A DNA stretch of 64,000 nucleotides from Cricetomys ansorgei (Eukaryota; Chordata; Mammalia; Rodentia; Nesomyidae). Under the pieces are notes generated by a model, which saw only the letters and a list, made by a program, of their open reading frames with translations, ran no database searches and had not been told where the DNA came from. Shown in pieces: positions 24,741 through 39,399 of this stretch (the stretch's first letter is position 1; each line of letters starts with the position of its first letter). The translations under genes and the position numbers were made by a program. Where the stretch lies: positions 30,518,501 through 30,582,500 of the forward strand of contig JAMJFZ010000239.1 of assembly GCA_026225945.1 (NCBI GenBank). The letters are read 5' to 3'.

Positions 24741-26886
24741 AGGGTGCTATCACTCGATAAATATTTTTAAAGCAATAATGTCAAGAATACCTACCATCTA
24801 TAAAACATTGTAGAGGCTAGGATGCTCACCTTTAACATTGATACACATCTACTTCCAAATAACTCACATAAGAAAAGTACTAATGTTTACCAATGATTTC
24901 CTGATTCCGCAATAACATACTAGAAGACAGGTCAGTCTTCAACAATCCTTTTGCAGATAATACCCTTTGTGTTTTTTTTACAGAAGTCCCATTGTTACTT
25001 CTTTGTGTCTCACTTTTTATTTCGAGCAGAGCAATGTAAGAAACTCTGGATTACTAGTCAATTAATTCTATGGCTCTTTTATAAATACAAAGACAGCAAT
25101 GTCCTCGCAATAAGCAGAGTCAGACATTCTATATGACACACTGATGGGCAAATTAAAATGGAATAAAAGCTGCAAGTATATTCATTATCCTTGATCTGAG
25201 GTCACGCCGGCATGCTATTAGCTTTTCTAAACGGAGCACATCCAGTTCGTAAGGGTTTTCTAGTACCTGTAAACTATGAAATGCAATTACAGAACCAAAA
25301 TGGAATGACAGAATTGTTTTTACCATCAGAAAGCCATTGTTTGCTAGTCATGGTATTTTCCTATTAAGGAGAAAGTGAATGCATTCTTAGGCCATGTGCA
25401 AAGCCTACCTGTGGCCATCCGAGCAGGCTTTCATTACTCACTGGAATCTGGAGTCACCTTCTCTGGACAAGCCCCCATCAGACTCCTGAAGCTGCTCCTT
25501 GACAGTCACCTCCAGACAAACTGCCTCCTTGTTTCAATAGGTTTTCCTGAGCACAACTCAAGTGTTATAGTTCCATGGTTGTCCCTAGTCATACTAGAAC
25601 TGTCTCATTCATAGGGGCTGAGATACCCTCAAATACTTGAACATACATGGGTGAATATGGATGGGCATCTCAGCTATATATTTATCTCCCCCAAATTAAC
25701 TGCTGACAGCTAATCCTAGACTTTCCTCCTTTTCTTCGGTTTAAGGCTTTGTTGATAATCATAAACAAATACAAAACCTGGCCAGAAGTTTGTGCATGAA
25801 TGTGCCAGTCTCCCTAAATAAAAATGAGCATATTTGGCTCTCATCAAATTATCCACTACCAGCCATAAGCCATGATATTTACCTGAGATATTCATCTACA
25901 TATTACTTACATGCATAGAGAGGGCTGTAGAGGTCAAGGCTCCCAGGACTGAATGAAGTGGTCCACAGAAAAGTATCTCACAAGGTCATGGGGGCCATGA
26001 AGACCACCTTATCATCCCTTTAGACATTCATATAAGTGCTAGACATACATGTTTCAATGGGCATCCTGTGGTCAAGTGCATAATTACTTAATCTTATTAA
26101 ATCAATAAGTGTGGCTCTTAATTAAGGCCAAATGAGGTGTTTTATATATAATGTGTAGGGCTCTTTCCTGTATACTCTCCCCAGTAACTCCCCAGCCTTC
26201 TCATCATAAGAGTTCCCAATTAACACGTGTATATGTGGGCATGACCACAAGTAGTTATATGTGAAGTTTACCAAGGAGACAGGCAACCATGAGCATCAGT
26301 GGAGGCCACTGGAAGTCACAGTCTACTGTTCTATCCTAGATATACTTCATTCTCTCATTCTCTTTCTCCCGTTTCCCATTTTCTCCCTTATTTATGCCTG
26401 AAGCTGGTAATGGAAGATGAAACAGTGCTGTGCCCTGTCGGTATCTAGTGTGATAGAGAAGACTTCTGAGTTCGATGAGAGGGTAACTATTCAACATTAG
26501 GCATCAGTCAATCTCAGGTGAGGCGCTATAAACAAACTCAGGTGATTATTACTGTCTGTTCATAATTGCAACCTCTCAAAAATAACTGAGAACATGAACT
26601 GACAATCTCCATAAAGGTCTGTTCCCTACCTGTTAGCATTTACATATCTTGACCTTTCACATGCTTGCTTTAGGGATTGATTAGTAGTAAGTCATCTCAT
26701 CTACAAAAACAAACAAACAAATAATAACAACATGTCATTGGCTCCTTCCCCTACATGATCTCCCAAAAGAGTAACATAAAGTATGCTTTTATTAGTTTCT
26801 CACAATAATTCTTCACTGGGTCTGGAAGTGTGGATGAGGGCCTAGTGGAATGGTGGGATGAGTTGCTGCCACAGAGCCCAACAAAC

Positions 26887-27269
26887 CTAGAAATAATTTG
26901 GTCTGGGTCTAAGCACTAATAGCATGCTGCCAAGTCTCCTTCTAAAAAGCATAAATGCAAAATATCCCATTCCTGCTAGCAAACCAACCACAAGGGTGGT
27001 GCCAAGAACCTTTGGGGCCCTTTTCTTGGCCACCCGGAATGCTGTTGGCAGCACAGCAGAGATTAGTATATTGTTGACATGTCCTAAAACCTTGTTAAAT
27101 GTTTTTCTCTTTAGGACACGCTCATAATAGGTTTCCAAGTTCGGTCGCTTTCCGTTTCCCCAGTTTCTCCTTGCAAACCCCAGGAACTTTAGTCGATGCA
27201 GTGTGACAGCCAGCGAGACATCTGCCAGGGTAAAGGATTCGCCACAGAGCCAAGGCTGGTGGCCCTCTT
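26887..27269 (-). CDS. Gdap1: Gdap1 coding exon 6 (split codon 232, residues 233-358, stop)
   Basis: Terminal coding exon. Acceptor TCTCCTATTAG (AG at 27271-27270) is followed by AA completing E232, then EGHQPWLCGESFTLADVSLA, the core of the GST C domain (known human sites C240, H256 and R282 are conserved). A hydrophobic region at about residues 292-311 (NNILISAVLPTAF) precedes a basic stretch (RVAKKRAPK) and the transmembrane anchor VLGTTLVVGLLAGMGYFAFM (319 onward), then RRR and the tail ending RPRPNYF with stop TAG at 26889-26887. The C-terminal anchor with flanking basic residues is the outer-membrane targeting signal of the family. Complete, no lesions. Confidence 0.97.
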
Positions 27270-30200
27270 CTAATAGGAGAAAGGGAGATAAGAATTAGAG
27301 GCAAGCACTATACAGGCAGACTGTGGTCCACATTTTCAGTCTTAGCCCTAAGGGAAAAGAAGATCACATGGTATCTTAACCATCACAGTCATGCAGATTT
27401 ATTCCAAACTAACAGACTTGTTTGACACCTGTCAGCCATAGAAGTCCCTTGGTAAACTTGGAGCTACTTTAGCTCAAGGACTTCCTCTCACGTTATAAAG
27501 GGCTCAGAAGGTAGGTGCCTACAAGCCAGAGGAAGTAACAGGTTGATACTTCTTCCTGGTTTAGGAAATCAACCTTAGAAAAATTCATAGTTATGCTTGA
27601 AACACCACTTGGAGGCCACCACTCCTCAGTACACCTTCCGTATCCTTAACTGCAGCCACAGGATCAAAAATGTTTAAGAAAAAACAGTGTATTTTTACCG
27701 AGCAAGTATACTTTGTTTCTTGTCCCTTATACAAAACAATATAAGCGCTATATGCATGTCTTTCACTTATACTATGTATTAAGAGTAATCCAGAGTGACT
27801 TCAAGTATATAGGAGGACATGGGAATACCAAGTCATTTTACGTAAAGGACCTGACCACCCATAGAGTATGGTATTCTCAGTGGCTCCTGATACCACCAAC
27901 CCTCGTGAAGAGAGAAGGGTAGCTACACTTTCTTATAGCAGAAGAAAGTGTTTTTTCTTCCTTTTTTTGAAGATTTTTTCTTTTGAAACAAGGGCTTACT
28001 CTCTAGCCCTGGAAGACCTTGAACTGCTGGCAATGCCTCTGCCTCAGCCTTTCAAGTACTAGATGGCAGATGAGAGCCATCAAGCCCAGCTGTGTCCTTG
28101 TTGTAAAAGAAGTTTCAGGTAACAGTCTTCAACTTTGTCAACAGTTAAGATGTACAAATGGCCCCATGTATAAACATGAAAAATGGCTGACTGCTGAAGC
28201 TCACAGATGCAATCTATAGCCGTTCGGCAGCCCACTGGGTACTTACTTGCTGACTACCACTTCAAAACTTTAGAAACAAGCTCTCTCTCTAACTGAGGAA
28301 AACACCAGAGATGGCAAGCAAGCAATTATCCAGGTTATTCAACCAAAGTATCCTAATTATTGATTTGTGGAGCTGGCTAAGTAGGCATCTCCCAATCATC
28401 ATTTAAAAAGTGCAGAAAACCTTTCCTGAGTCACAGCTCTCATAGATGCAAACTGGCTTACAATTAGACACCAGAGTTTTTCTGAGTGAAATACTATAAT
28501 TAAGACTGCCTGTGAATAGCAACAACCACAGAAACAAATTACAGAACATGTTTAGTGAGGTCTAAGAATGTTCCCACAAATGCTCCTAGTGTTTCAGAAA
28601 AAGGAAGCCAATGGGAACCTACCTGGAGTTTCTTCATTTCTTCTTTGCAACTCAGTTTCCACCTGATCCAACACCTTCTCCAACTCATCAAGAATTTTCT
28701 TCAGGTATTTGACATTGTCGTGATCAAGCAGCTTTGACTAATTAACAACCCAAAAAAAAAAGAAGCTATTTATGCCCACTAACAACAACAAAACTGTATA
28801 GCACAAAGTAGAATTTACTTTGTATTTTATATATACACACTTTTAGAAATGAAACCTTTCTATTTTAGACAATGGGGAGAGATAGAATAACTTTGTAAAG
28901 CCAGAGCAAAATGAGGAAATACTCCAGCTGTGAGATCATCTCAGAAGCAGACCTAGTACTTACTGGCAACTCCCAGGAGGCCAGTTAACCAGTAAGGACA
29001 AACAACATGAGAAATGCAAAGATTCTTCTCCAGGGCTCAACTCAGGAACAGAATCTGAGAAGGCTTAGATGACTAATGAGAGTCAAGAAAAGCAGAAGGT
29101 GTTGGAGGGAGATAATGCAATCTGCAAAATACTTGTATTGAAAGCAAGATGACAGGAGTTCAAGTCCCAGACCCTGTTTCTAAAAAGCTTGAAATGGTGA
29201 CACACATTTGTAATGCCAGCTTAAGGAACCAGAGGCAGGCAGATCCCTGGGACTCATCAGTGAGGCCCAAGTCAGTAGGAGATCTTATCTCAAAAATAAT
29301 GGGGAGAGGGTCCCTAGAACACCTAATGTAACCTTTGGCCTCTACATGCAGAGACACACGCACCTGCACATGTGCACACACACACACACACACACACACG
29401 AGGAAATATAAGAGAGGTCTAAATGTGGTTTTGGAAGGTAAGGAAAGTGACTGTGGAGGCATGTACTCTGAGTCCATTTAGCTAAGGGAAGATGAAGGAA
29501 AGTGGGAAGTTGAGGGGGACTTGGGAGTGCTGCTTGCTACATGTGTGTTGTCTGGACATGAGCAAAAAACCAACAGAATATGAAAGGCTGACTGTTACTG
29601 GTGCTCCTTCTGATGGGCAGAGCGAGTCAGCCAACACATGGAGGCCTTGAAGTGGCTGCCTACCTGCTGTGAGAGATTCCTGTGATAGTATAGTAATCAG
29701 AACTTACATTTATCACCTTCCATGGCAACCAGCACGCTCAATATCTGCTTATCAGATAATTATCACTGGGTCTGATTATCAAATATAATAAAGAAAATTT
29801 TGGTTTATTTTCTTTCCTTTTTTTTTTAAACTTGGAAGTTTATTTTTATTTGACAGTATCTGAAAGAGTATCTCACTTTGTAGCCCAGGCTGGCCTGAGA
29901 CTCAGTGACCCTCTTGGCTTGTGTGCTGCTACATGAATTCAGAAGTCTTTCTAAAAGCAGGGCACAGGCCATGAGTATCACATGCACCAATGATCTACAA
30001 TAGTAAAAAGATGTTCTAGAAACAGCATTCTTCTCTTCCAGGAAGAATACAAACAGTGGTGTGAAGAACAGCCAACCCGGTTACTTACTTTAAGTCGCTT
30101 CTGTTTGGCAATGTATGCCTCTTGTAAATCAGGGTTCTCTTCCGCAAGTTTTTTCAGTTCAGATTCTGTGTTACCAATCTGACCTGATAATAAAAACAAT

Positions 30201-33200
30201 TTTGTAATGGAAAAATTCTCTCCCCTTCGTGTCATATACATAAGGAGTAGGGAGGCACCCTGAGACCATGAGCTCTAGGACTAGTGGCCCGCTGCCATCT
30301 TGGACGGACATTGTCTGCCTCAGTTTCTGTATTTAAAATATAGCTAGAAAATACCTAGAATACAGTCTAAGGACTTCCTGAGAAGCCTCTGTAGGCAGCT
30401 CTATAGCAAGGCTTGGCACCTTCATTCTCTATGCCATTTTATAAATACTTAGGGAGCGAAGGAAGACAAATACAAGGAAAGAGAGGACAGGGAAGAGGGC
30501 AGGGGAGAAAGGAGAGGGGAGGGGAGGGGAGGAAAGAGAGGAGATGGGAAAGGGAGAGAAGACAAAGGAAAGAAAATATGGGGAGAAAAAAAGGAACAGT
30601 ATCAAAAGGGACGGAGTCAAAAAGGAATAGAACAACAAGGTGAGACATTGTGTGAGAGAAAGCCATGCTTTCTGGGTTCAGAAGACTTGGTATGGAGTGT
30701 CTCCAAACTCTCCTGGGTGTGACCAGAGCCACCTCCGTCCTTCCTAGCCATAGCCACCTATACTGCAGAACACACTTTCTTCTGTTCCACATATCACAGA
30801 CTGACACTACATATCCTCATGAGCAGAATTAAGGAAGAAGCTGGATGTCACAACTCAACCTCAGAAAAATCTACAATCACTGAATGTAGAGGTGATGGCT
30901 AGACATCCTCTAACCAAGCTTCCCCCAACTGTGAAACAATTAAGGACCAGTAATGTGAACCCAATTGCCCATCTACCTGAGAAGGTGCCAGCAATCGACT
31001 GTGTGTGAACACGTCATGTTCTCTACATTTCTATCAGTCGCTTTTCTAAGTTTTATCCAAGTTTGGCCTCAAAACCAAAAGCTGACAACTTAGACCTAAC
31101 AGACAATAGGTAGCTCGTTAAATGGCTGAGGGACAGATTAACCTGCCAGGTTATGGGACTGACGCACACCCATGCATGGCAATCACCCATTCTATTCCCC
31201 AAACTTTTCTCGGAGACCAGGAGATAGGTCAAGCCTCAGAAATGATAAGAAACTTCAGGCAGAGTCAGCCTTTGAGATTTTTACGTACTGCGAATCCTTG
31301 TGGTTGCATAAGCTGGGATCATAGAATCCACAGTGAGCTCAGGGTGTAAAATGCAGCCATGTGTGTAAGCATCCATCGGCAAGGAGTCAAGAAGCTCTCG
31401 GTAATGCTGCACCCGTGGGTAATACATGCTTCCTTTATCAGGCATTAGCCTGGGTGTTCTTTCTAAAATACATATAGAAGATAGAAATACAAATGTTGGT
31501 GGGAAGGCTCCAGGTAAGACATTGCATCCAAAAGCAAAACCCCTAATTCCTCATCATTAACATCTCATTGTAGTCTCACATTCACAGAATGAAGTCTCTC
31601 GAGCCCAGACATTGAATATTTGAAATAGCCTGATGTGCCAGATCAGATTCCCAGCCATGGTCTGCTACATCCTGGCGTTTCTCTACCTTGTAAGTTCTTG
31701 TTTGACTCACAGTTCCAACTCTTTGCATCACGTCCTCATACAGCATTCCCTCACCTCTACACCCAGCTGGCTCAGCTGTGCCTTCCTCTACATGCCATAA
31801 AATAACAAGTGCACTCTGATACAGCCTTATCACTTCGTGCATTCTTGTATCTTTTCACTTCATGACTATCTTTGGGTCACGGAACTATGGTATAGGTTGT
31901 ACCGTTTAAGTCTTCAGTAAAGTACAGGTGAAGTAGTATTTGCTATGGAAAGGTAACCAAGGACCACTCTTTTCTGAGTTAATCAACACCAAGAGCGGCC
32001 CCGCTGATACTAAGTAATTAACAAGTAACAATCTGTGTGAATTAGGAAACACTTGCTCAAAGACCCGTTTCATTTTCCCTAGATTTCTAGCAATTTACAT
32101 CTGGCAAATGCGTTCTGCATGAATCTTCCCTTGCTGGTGAAAATCTAGATTGTAAACCTCTTGGGATCTAGGAACACATGTCATTCTCTGTCAATCCCCC
32201 TAATAAATATTTGACACATAGCCAGTACATGATAAAGTATAGTAAGTAAGCACATCCCCAGTTCCCAATTACTCTGGAATACTTTCACCGGGGAAGTTCT
32301 GTGATTAATGCAGACACTAGGATATGGATACTGGAATGTTAGCTCAGGATCCCACGGCTACTAGAGGCGTAACAAAAACGAATGTTGCCTGACCACTGTT
32401 AATACAATACGCTGCTTATTACAGCATCGTATCATCTGAGAACTTATATTTCAAAGAGTATCCACAAAGAAAAAAAAAATGAAGGATGTGACCCAAAGGT
32501 CATGGCTACGTCCCTTCAGAATCATCTCTCAGTCTGCTTCTTAACATTCTGAAAAACTTCTGCTAGTGAAAGGAAGAGCCTCAATATTCTTTTTGTATTC
32601 ATTTCTGGGCTCAAGTTCTTTATATAATTCAGAATGCCCTGAGCATCCCACAGTCATTCATAAACATTGATAAGTCAGAGTTGGTTACCATTAACAGAGC
32701 ATTTCAGGCAAGATCTTCTAATGCCAGGCCAAGAAGATCAAGCTTTTAAGCCGGAGGGCAATTTCTGACTCTCTAAGAAAAAAAGCAAGGATAATTCCTC
32801 AAGCCAGTAGGCAAATGTCTGATTCCCAGCTAGACGGTACGGTGGTAAAGGCTGCCTTAGAAAAACAGCAAAGCATGAACTACATCCCCCAGAGCAGACT
32901 CAGACAGCCGCAACACTTCATTACAGACCCCGTGTGAAAACAAGACAGGGAAGCGGCCTGTACCACCCCCAGCCTCTCAACGCTGCAGCCCTTAATTAGC
33001 TCCTTATGCAGACTTTTCAGGATCTCAGCAGTATTACCAGTTCCCTGACCAATTTCCTAGAGGAAATAAACCAGAAGCTTTTAAATACTGAGGCACTCTC
33101 TCCCTGGCAGGTGCCACTGGCCTTTTCTCAAAATAATAATGTCCTTAGATGCATAAAATGTAAGACATAGGACTACAGAGGTGATTAAAATATATTAGCA

Positions 33201-36200
33201 AGATAATACAAATTTCAAAAACACTAACTAGTATATACTTCTTTAACACATTAATATCAGCAACAGGTATGATAATTGCCCTAATTTTAAAGTATCAAGG
33301 TATCTATAGTTATTTAATGTGGTAGGGACATATCTGTGGTTTCTATTGGTAACAAAGTCGCTGCACACTCCTGACTGTTCTGGATTCTCTAGGTTGATAA
33401 TAGAAGAATGAGAGATTCCTGTTAGAAATAAGGAAAACAAAAGGCAATTTTTCACCCATCTAAGATCTCAACTCTCCATCTTCTCATAGACCCACAGACA
33501 TAGTTCTCGGTGTATGAACTGAGGAGCCAGAGGCTTCCTAAAGACACTTTGAGAGTTCACAAATTCCAGACATTTTACAGCAACACCCTGATGCTAAAGG
33601 CTTTTCTCTCTTTTTATGTCTCCAGTTAGAGCAGAGCTTTCCAGAGGCCACATAAAACACACTAGCTCTGTCACACTGACAGCTAGTGGGATGTGTGATG
33701 GTCCTAGACACTTGAGTGTTCTAGGACTTTAAACTTTTCTCATTCTGTTTCTAAACAGTAAATACTGATCCACATAAACCAAAGTTCTGAAGTGTCCTCA
33801 ATAATTTTTAAGATGAAGGGATCCAAAAGCCTTAAGAAGCACTGCCTTAGAGGTCCAGGAACCTCAGGTTAATAACCATAAACAGTACATTTTTGAATGC
33901 TTCCCAAATGACAAGTTTATGGCTCCTGGGTTGGGCTGCTTTCTAGTGCCAGGCCCTGGAGCTTTCTCCAAAAGAACATACCACTTCCTTCCCAGAAAAG
34001 TGAACAAGAAGAAGAATAGTAACATTTAATTGTTTTCTGGGTATGATCCATCTGGCTAAGCCGGACTCTTCAAAGAAGAACAGATGCTTAAAGCCATGAA
34101 CATAAATGTCTTCTGTTCAGTGCCTCACTGGTATCCACTATCTGCTGAAGCACTGTGTCGGGCATGACAGAAGATGCCCACTGCACCTGTGTCCTCTTCC
34201 AAGCTCCCTTTCCCCAAATTCTTCATGGGTGCCCTGTCCAATGTCACCAAAGCACAACAGCATTCACTTCCTCTGGAAAGTTTGGCAGTAGACAATCAAG
34301 TCCAGCAAATGGCACATGCCTGCAATTCCAGCACTCAGAAGGCTAATACAGGAGGATGAGTTTTAGGCCAGTGTGGGCTATGCAGTGAGTACTCAAAGAA
34401 ACAAACAAAAAGGCAATTGGTAATTTCTCTTGAATTATATGCATCTTCCCTCTCTGTTTCCTCTTACTTTACTTTCTAGTTCTTCCATAGAGTGTCACTG
34501 TAAGGATATTTAAAAGATACTTTTTTCTTGGTATTCTACCTCAGTCAGGACTGTGGATAATATAAAATACATGGGGCATTAGGGGAGTTTAAAAGCAGAT
34601 GGTGAAAGAAGGTGTAATAATATAAGCCAGGTTTAGCAACTTGAAAATTAATAAATAGAAGCTGGGGGTATGGTTCAGTCTGAATATTTGAGTATCATTT
34701 ACAAGGCCTTGGATTAAATCCCAAGTACCTAAAATCAGTAAATAAATAAATGCATGCACAAACATACACACACACACACACACACAGAAGTCTTGGCTTC
34801 CTAGAAGAATTAAATCACAAAGCAAGTCTTATAACACACATAAACTTAGGCAGCAGACTGGAAACAGGCAGGCAGATACAATAAAAGCATTTAGTAGGAA
34901 CAAATAGCACTATACATCCTAGATTTCCTGTACTGCTGAGCAGAATAGCGATAGCTCTGAGCTCCTTCTAAAATCAAAGGACACACAACATTAGGTTCAC
35001 TCGAGAGCAAATTAGGAAGAAATGAAGGCTTAAAGACACAAGCTTCCACGTTTTTACTAACTCACTACTCTTTCCTTGCATTCCCTCGTGTCTAGAGAAG
35101 CAGGAGGAACGAATCTGCCTTGTTTGCCTGAAAGACATAGCTTCCCAGGTCTGTCTAGAGATACTTGTCTTCCTTATTGGCTCAATGAATACAGATGAGG
35201 ATTTGAATTGAACTCTCTGCTGTCTTCATTCGTTTGAAGACTGCACAGTGAGGGCATCAGTATAGACAAAAAATTGCTTAATGTAACTGAACAATGTTGT
35301 TTCCTTCAATTAGTCACATTAGCCTATCAAAAAGAATGGAATAAAGGTAATAATTACATATTGCCAGAACTGAAAGATATGATTGCAAACTGACTACAGT
35401 TCAAAGATGCCCTAAGTTTCTGGTATTAGAAAGATCAAATCTAAACAATTATGAGGAAAGGGCACGGCATCGAATGATCTAAGTTGATTATATACCACTA
35501 GTATTTTCTGAGCAAATGCCGATTTATAGCATTTAATTTTTAAATAAATTTTTTATACATTTTATAGTAAATGTTCAATTATTTTTAATTGGAATAGTGA
35601 TTAATACTTTGGATAGAAACATTTGTAATAAAACAACAAAAACGCCTTTATCAGACAGTCTGCCCAACTGTTAGATATGTTATGGCCTCCTCATTTTACT
35701 ATCCCCAGCTCACTGTCAAAACTGGCCAAACGACAAAGTGGAGAAGCAAAGCTACTAAAGCAAAGCATTAGTATTACAGAGTCACTTCTGTTGTTGTTGT
35801 TGTTTTTGCCTGCCCCGTGTTTTCTCCACACTTGGTGTTACTCTGCAGATTTCAGTGGATGTTTCAAAGAGGATACTGTGGTCCACTACATATGAGAACC
35901 CTTTATTCACATACACACACACACACACAAAGTATTCTATGAACCTTGACAATAATTGGCAATTATTTAAATAGATATATCTTAATAAAATGGTGGTGGC
36001 TAGAGAGATGGTTCAGCAGTTAGGAGTACTTGTTGCTCTTACAGGGGACCCAGGTTCAATTCCCAGAACACGTATATCCATAACTGCCGCTCCAGGGTAT
36101 CCAAAGCCCTCTTCTGGCCTCGGAGTGGCATACATGCAGCCAAACACTCATACAAACAAAATAAAATAAATAAATCTACAAAATGTTTTAGATAGAATAA

Positions 36201-39200
36201 AATGATGACTTCAAAATCAGTATTCTATTAATGTTATGCTTAAATTTCAATGTCTAGTGACAAAATTTCATCTAAGAATACATGTATATTTCCTAATCAT
36301 ATTTCTGTGTTATTTTAATATCATGCCAGAATAATTTATTTTCAAACCGGATCCTACTTTTTGACAATATTTTAAATAATAGACATAAGACACCAGAGAT
36401 GATTTTCAGATAATTGTTATATATCAAATTATTAACACACCATATAACATCCAGGATTCCAGGTTACCACTGAGCTATTTGGTGACAAAAAATATCATAT
36501 GTTAGAGCATTTTATACTTATATCATGCCCTGTTTTTTTCTTACCTAGAAGACCAATTAAAAGATTGCTGGAAGATTTAGGATATTGCAAATATCCTACA
36601 AATACTATAATATATTACAAACTATCACAAAAAAAGTTACAAAAAACCCCTACAGATATTACAAAAAAATAGCTGGATCTAAACATCAGCATTAGTGTGC
36701 TTATTCACTTTGTCCCATCCCCCATTTCTTTGTTTGCTCATTCTCAAATCTCTCCTAGCATAGGGGAACAGCTTGTAATAAGACAGTCTCTGACCTCACA
36801 GCTCTTACAGTGATTTAAAAGTAATTCAAATATTAATAAGTAAGATGCAAGTTCATAGCTGGAGGTTCAACTTGGTGTAATAATTCTAGGCATCAAAATT
36901 CTTCAGTGTGGTAATTAATCCATCTGCAGACTTGTATTACTTACCATTCTCTGGACATATTTGTGTCTTTATTCCATAAGAACATTATAAAACCTCAAAA
37001 GCTCTCCTTGAGTCAACATACATTATATTTTGAACCATGGCTTCCATGGACTAGATACATTTCAAAGGGTATTTATAACATTCTCCAACAATGTAAAACT
37101 TAAGTTAGTTCCTTCTACTGACAGACATAAAAATTGAAAATGTAAAGTTGTTTTCTTTCTAACGTTGGCAATGTTATCAGTTGCAGAGACAAACAGGTCC
37201 AAACCATTCTTATTTCACTCATTTCATTTCACAGGGAAGTAGTTCTCCAATTGGAAAGGATGAAGAAGAAAAAGAAAGTTGGCAATCCATTTTAGAACTT
37301 TGCCAGACAGAGTAATTTGCAGTACTGCTTCGAGCATAACACAGTAATTTATAATATTAGTCTACAATTTTAATGTGCATATAAATCACTTGGGGTTCTT
37401 GTTAAAACAAGATTCTAACTCACTAGCTTTGCCATGAGGCCTACAATCTGCACTGTAAATAATCCATCAAATGAGCTCACTGCTGCTGGCGACGGAATAC
37501 ACTTTGACAAGGGGTGGTAGTTCACCTGTCTTGTTCTCTGACAAATAGGATGGCATTTGTTTATATATTGTGTTTGGCTCTTTTCCTATTCCCCTGAGTT
37601 CTTCATGATAAACACTAACTGTCTGGATTATAATTGTGCTAATGCTTATGTTTGTTGTTTGTTAAAATTTCAATATCTTGAGCTAAATTCTATCTTGACC
37701 TGCAAACTGGTCTAGCTGTTATCATGTCTGCCCAAAACCATAGGTGTCTCAATCTTTTTAAATCTTCTCCAGTTGGATAACTACTCTCCTGGGAAAAAAG
37801 AACATGAAGTAAGACTTAGTTTTATCTTACAGTAACAAAATTGCATCACCTAGACATTTAACAAGTTAACAGCAGCACCAGGCCTAAGTAAGGACTCTTG
37901 ACTGCTTCCTCACTAGAGTCACCCAACCAAAGTTAAAGCCCATGCTCTCCACATTCCCTTCCACCATTTAGCCAGAGTGCTTTATCTAATTCAATACAGT
38001 TATCCAAATAAACAGTTACTTCAACAAAGCCAATGTGAGAAAAACCTGAGCTATTAAATTCTACCTCAAAAACTAACAATCCACCAAAACCTTTCTTCCT
38101 CTGTTTGGCTATGACTTATATAACTTAGAAAAACTCAGAATTTTTATTTCAGCTTCACTATATTACATAATAAAATCAAAAGCTAAGAAAATTTTTATGA
38201 AAACAGCTAAAACTGACATTTACTATAGTTGTTTCATGTGAGGTAAGGAAAGGAAAGGTAAATGTGAAGGAGGAATTGGAATAATGATACAAGTTGTATT
38301 AGTTCAAGCAGTGTTACCAGAGGTTTAAATAGTATTTCTTATGTATCATATAATACATACAATGTACAATGCTATTACATAGTATATAATTTGTATGTTC
38401 TGCACAATACATGAAATGTAACATATTTTTAAGTTTTGGTCATTTAAAATAGAATTCCCACACAATTGTTTTTGCTTTGATCCTATTATACTAATCCATT
38501 CTCCCAAGAAATACAAATTATTATTAATAGTCTCATCCATTTCCAAAAAGCTCAAGGTTGAGAAAATGTATCTTAAACCAATTAATCTCCATTTCAGCAC
38601 GGTTCCTAATATCTAAAAATATATGGATAGCCAGTAATGCTGTAAAGTAAGAAGTTTTTACACCATTTGGTTTAGGCCAAGACCACCTTTAATTAAAACC
38701 TCCAATAGTGTTCTGGGCCATTAACACTTAAATTAAGAATGATGACATTTCTCCACTCAGATAAAAAGATTATGAGTTCCTAATCTGTTTCCCCAATTAG
38801 GTCTAATATCCATTTTCCTTCTAGGAACCTAAGATATTTTTTGGTCCATTAATTTCCTTCCATGGTCTTCCTTCATTTGGATTATATGCAGACCTTAACT
38901 GCCCAATTAGCATCAGCATAGCAGCAGATAAGGAATTGGATTGCCTGTAGATTACTGTTTGCTAGAGAATTAAAGTGAAAGTCTGAAGCCTTATGCTCTG
39001 CCCTCAGCTCTGCTAGTGGTCAGCTGTGTCAGCTGTGTAGACCTGGCCATGTCACTGAACCACAGCAGACCGGAAGGCGCTGTCGTTAGAATCAAGCCAG
39101 ACGATTTGTACGTGGCTAAGAAAACGGGAAATGGTATAGGCTAAAGGCTTTGAAGACCAAAGACCCTGCCATAAAATGGTCACATGACCTTAGACAATAC

Positions 39201-39350
39201 TTCTATTTCTCCTTCCTCATATGCAAAATGGGAATGACTAGTCACATGCCTTTCAGATCCCACACCTGTTTCTGGTGAGCTCTCATGACAACTGACTAAA
39301 ATCAAAATAGAAAACGCCTGATACATAATTATAAATGATCATTAACTTAA

Positions 39351-39399
<49 letters not shown>

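Larger units (their letters stand above)
24170..26886 (-). other. Gdap1: Probable Gdap1 3' UTR
   Basis: From the stop codon toward lower coordinates there are about 2.7 kb with very few repeats, AT-rich and without splice or coding signals, until a cluster of AATAAA signals at 24195-24174 and a SINE fragment at about 24090. Mammalian GDAP1 mRNAs are known to have long 3' UTRs (kilobases), so the distal end is favoured. Two other AATAAA signals on the gene strand, at 26793-26788 (about 95 nt after the stop) and 25021-25016, could give shorter forms. The end is inferred; 3' RNA reads would settle it. Confidence 0.6.
28738..30088 (-). other. Gdap1 intron 4 (1351 bp)
   Basis: Bounded by GTAAGT and GTTAATTAG. 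Holds a near full-length B3 SINE with a CA tail (29103-29400) and a B1-derived fragment (29860-29935). Confidence 0.93.

Noticed and set aside
30413..30643. Charged Lys/Arg/Glu frame and its Ser/Leu/Pro antisense frames
   Set aside because: All derive from the intron 3 homopurine tract.
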